NCBI GenBank assembly: GCA_029210905.1
Contig: JARGGF010000231.1
Location: 1 to 6,981 of the forward strand
DNA from: Bacteroidales bacterium
Lineage (GTDB): Bacteria > Bacteroidota > Bacteroidia > Bacteroidales > NBLH01
Direction of reading: 5' to 3'
Length of the DNA: 6,981 nucleotides
This document shows, piece after piece, positions 5,015 through 6,981 of this stretch. The position numbers and the translations under genes are program-made. Position 1 is the stretch's first letter. The number at the start of each line of letters is the position of its first letter. The notes under the pieces were generated by a model, which saw only the letters and a program-made list of their open reading frames with translations, had not been told where the DNA came from and searched no databases.

Positions 5015-6274
5015 ATGAAAATTTTAATTATCAATAAATCCGATTCCACCGGTGGTGCTGCAATAGCTGCCCGCAGACTGAAAGATGCTTTGCAGGCAAA
5101 TGGACATGAAGTTAAAATGTTGGTACAGGAAAAATTATCAGATGATGATACAATTTTTTCGACAGGCACCGGAAAATTAAAAAAATATCAAAACTTTTTA
5201 CTTTTTATTCTTGAACGGCTTTATTTTTTATTTTATGAAAAATCCAAAGCTCTCAGGTTTTCATTTTCCCCGGCAATTGCGGGAGAAAACATTTCAAATC
5301 ATCCTTTGGTTTTGGAAGCCGATGTAATTCATTTACATTGGTTTAACCAGGGATTTCTTTCCTTAAAAAACCTCAATCAATTATTAAAGCTGAATAAAAA
5401 AACAGTCTGGACACTACACGACATGTGGGCCTTTACCGGCGGTTGCCACTACAGTGGTGATTGCAGCAATTACACTGAAAATTGCGGTAATTGCAAATTT
5501 TTGAAACATCCGGCCAAAAATGACTTATCGGCCAGGATTTTAAAGCAAAAAAGAAAAATCATTAAAAAGAAAAACATAGAAATAGTTACCTGCAGCCACT
5601 GGCTTGCTGAAAAAGCACGAGAAAGTGACCTACTGAAAGGATTTACAATTACTGCCATTCCCAATGCCATTAATACAACTATTTTTTGCCCAAAAGATAA
5701 ATCCACTTTAAGAACCCAACTTAACCTTCCAATTGATAAAAAACTAATCTTATTTGGTTCGGCCAATATTATGGATGAGCGAAAAGGTTTAAGGTACCTT
5801 GTAAGTGCAATAAAAAGGCTAAAACAAGAAAATCCGGCGCTCGCTGAAAATTCAGAAATTTTATTGTTTGGAAAGTCGGATGATTCCTTTATTGAAGAAC
5901 TTGTTTTAAAAGTAAATAATTTAGGAATAATCAAGGGCGAATCCCTTATATCCGATATCTATGCTGCAGCAGATGTTTTTGTTTTGCCGTCATTGGAAGA
6001 TAATTTGCCAAATACCATTATGGAATCGCTTTCATGCGGAACACCAACTGTAGCTTTTAATTCTGGAGGAATCCCTGAAATGATTGATCACCAAAAAAAC
6101 GGGTATCTGGCTGAATACAAGTCTGTTGAAGAACTATCAAAAGGAATCGAATATGTTTTGGTACAAAATGATGATAAAATGAATAAACTGGCACGAGGCA
6201 AGGTAATTGAATATTATAACCAAAAGCGGGTTGCTGAAAATTATACCTCCACCTACTTAAATAAAAGAATATAA
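5015..6274 (+). CDS. Family 4 glycosyltransferase (GT-B fold)
   Basis: A 419-residue retaining GT4 enzyme with the usual two Rossmann-like halves. The N-terminal acceptor half has the glycine-rich loop STGGAAIAARRL (11-22) and DVIHLHWFNQGFL (103-115). It also has the block WTLHDMWAFTGGCHY, whose four cysteines (144, 150, 157, 160) recur in this subgroup. The donor half begins near 216 (PNAINTTIF) and contains GSANIMDERKGLRYL (248-262). The nucleotide-sugar motif is PSLEDNLPNTIMESLSCGTP (325-344), with the acidic pair E328/D329 and E337 standing for the E-x7-E motif, then GGIPEMI (351-357). It resembles enzymes of exopolysaccharide, O-antigen or colanic-acid-like clusters and should act at the cytoplasmic membrane face. 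Donor and acceptor are not deducible. It starts 7 nt after the methyltransferase stop, and its own stop overlaps the next start, so the three genes are co-transcribed. Confidence 0.94.
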   Translation: MKILIINKSDSTGGAAIAARRLKDALQANGHEVKMLVQEKLSDDDTIFSTGTGKLKKYQNFLLFILERLYFLFYEKSKALRFSFSPAIAGENISNHPLVLEADVIHLHWFNQGFLSLKNLNQLLKLNKKTVWTLHDMWAFTGGCHYSGDCSNYTENCGNCKFLKHPAKNDLSARILKQKRKIIKKKNIEIVTCSHWLAEKARESDLLKGFTITAIPNAINTTIFCPKDKSTLRTQLNLPIDKKLILFGSANIMDERKGLRYLVSAIKRLKQENPALAENSEILLFGKSDDSFIEELVLKVNNLGIIKGESLISDIYAAADVFVLPSLEDNLPNTIMESLSCGTPTVAFNSGGIPEMIDHQKNGYLAEYKSVEELSKGIEYVLVQNDDKMNKLARGKVIEYYNQKRVAENYTSTYLNKRI

Positions 6275-6981
6275 TGAAGCATGTTGAAGTAAATAGCGAA
6301 CTGCACGAAAAATACAATAACTACTATCAGGAACCAATCAGCAAGTGGCGCGAATTAGGTGCAAAGGCCAAAGCAAATAACATTATTTCAATGGCTGGAA
6401 CCGCAAAATATACAAAAGTATTAGAAGTGGGCGCTGGCGATGGGGCTATTCTTAAAATATTGAATGACAAGAACTTCTGTACAGAATTATTTGCCCTGGA
6501 AATATCGGAAAGTGGAATTGAAAAAATAAAATCAAGGAATCTAAATTCATTAAAACGAGTGCTGCTTTTTGATGGTTATTCCACCTCTTTCTCAGATAAA
6601 GAATTTGATTTGGTGTACTGTTCGCATGTGATTGAACATGTTGAACATCCACGAATTTTGCTGCGCGAAATAAAACGCATTTCAAAAAACCAAATATTTG
6701 AGGTCCCTATCGATTTTTCCTTTTCAGTAGATAAAAAAATAAACCACTTTTTATCTTATGGCCATATAAATATCTATACACCCGCCTTATTTCGGTTTTT
6801 ACTAAAATCAGAAGGATTTGAAATAAGCAGGGACAGTCCTAAAATGCTGGACCGAGAGGTTAACAAATATATTTTGGCTGAAAAAAGAAAACAATCCGGA
6901 ATTTTAAAGTACTTAGCATTTTATACTAAAAATATGCTGGTTAGGGCCATATGGAAAATACTACCTTTGAAGTTAAAAGAT
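6274..6981 (+). CDS. SAM-dependent methyltransferase, 3' end beyond the window
   Basis: A reading frame open to the window edge (236 codons, no stop). The ATG overlaps the glycosyltransferase stop by one base (TAATG), a translational-coupling arrangement. Motif I is VLEVGAGDG (49-57). The acidic residue after beta-2 is Glu76 in LFALEIS. FDLVYCSHVIEHVEHP (111-126) has the EH pair of Methyltransf_11 enzymes, followed by LLREIKRISKNQIFEVPID (129-147). This places it in the same broad class as the protein at 4288-5007, but the two differ outside the motifs: here the N-terminus starts HEKYNNYYQEPISKWRELGA, often seen in glycan-cluster methyltransferases. The final residues (AFYTKNMLVRAIWKILPLK) are hydrophobic and basic. 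The N-terminus is intact and the C-terminus is missing only because the window ends. Substrate unknown. Confidence 0.9.
   Translation, partial: MKHVEVNSELHEKYNNYYQEPISKWRELGAKAKANNIISMAGTAKYTKVLEVGAGDGAILKILNDKNFCTELFALEISESGIEKIKSRNLNSLKRVLLFDGYSTSFSDKEFDLVYCSHVIEHVEHPRILLREIKRISKNQIFEVPIDFSFSVDKKINHFLSYGHINIYTPALFRFLLKSEGFEISRDSPKMLDREVNKYILAEKRKQSGILKYLAFYTKNMLVRAIWKILPLKLKD

Noticed and set aside
5470..5934. Minus-strand 154-codon frame inside the glycosyltransferase gene.
   Set aside because: The opposite strand encodes conserved GT4 motifs throughout; this translation is low-complexity Ser/Phe-rich shadow sequence.
6452..6685. Minus-strand 77-codon frame near the right end.
   Set aside because: Opposite the methyltransferase core motifs of the frame that starts at 6274, which explains the region better.

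Overview
The window looks like chromosomal DNA of a Bacteroidota bacterium. It is AT-rich (by eye about one third G+C). No gene has a convincing Shine-Dalgarno at normal spacing. The promoter-like sites fit the Bacteroidota pattern (-7 TAnnTTTG, with -33 TTTG where visible). The protein families (LytS/LytTR pair, LiaF-type four-helix membrane proteins, GT4/methyltransferase cluster) suit the phylum. I cannot place it to genus.

Layout: positions 1-152 are non-coding and hold an 8-bp tandem repeat. Positions 153-3348 hold a four-gene minus-strand cluster. In transcription order it encodes a short LiaF-TM-type membrane protein (2902-3348), a longer LiaF-like protein with a beta-rich tail (2073-2825), a LytS-type sensor histidine kinase (917-1963) and a LytTR response regulator (153-911). 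A good promoter lies at 3408-3438. Just upstream of it is a perfect 10-bp direct repeat with 21-bp period (3441-3471), the geometry expected of a LytTR-regulator site, so the operon may control itself. A second, weaker promoter may serve the kinase and regulator alone (2007-2014).

Positions 3349-4287 (939 bp) separate the two divergent gene sets and hold no convincing gene. They contain the operon control region, an 82-bp imperfect hairpin (3734-3815), a larger inverted-repeat structure with ATCTGC repeats (3835-3986), and the -7 box of the next gene set.

Positions 4288-6981 hold a tight plus-strand operon: SAM methyltransferase, family 4 glycosyltransferase, and a second SAM methyltransferase that runs off the window end. 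Spacings are 7 nt and a 1-nt stop/start overlap. This looks like part of a surface polysaccharide or glycan biosynthesis locus.

The most plausible story is an envelope-stress module: four-helix membrane proteins beside an intramembrane-type kinase and LytTR regulator. Everything is assembled from known families. What deserves a second look is the candidate operator and the structured intergenic DNA.
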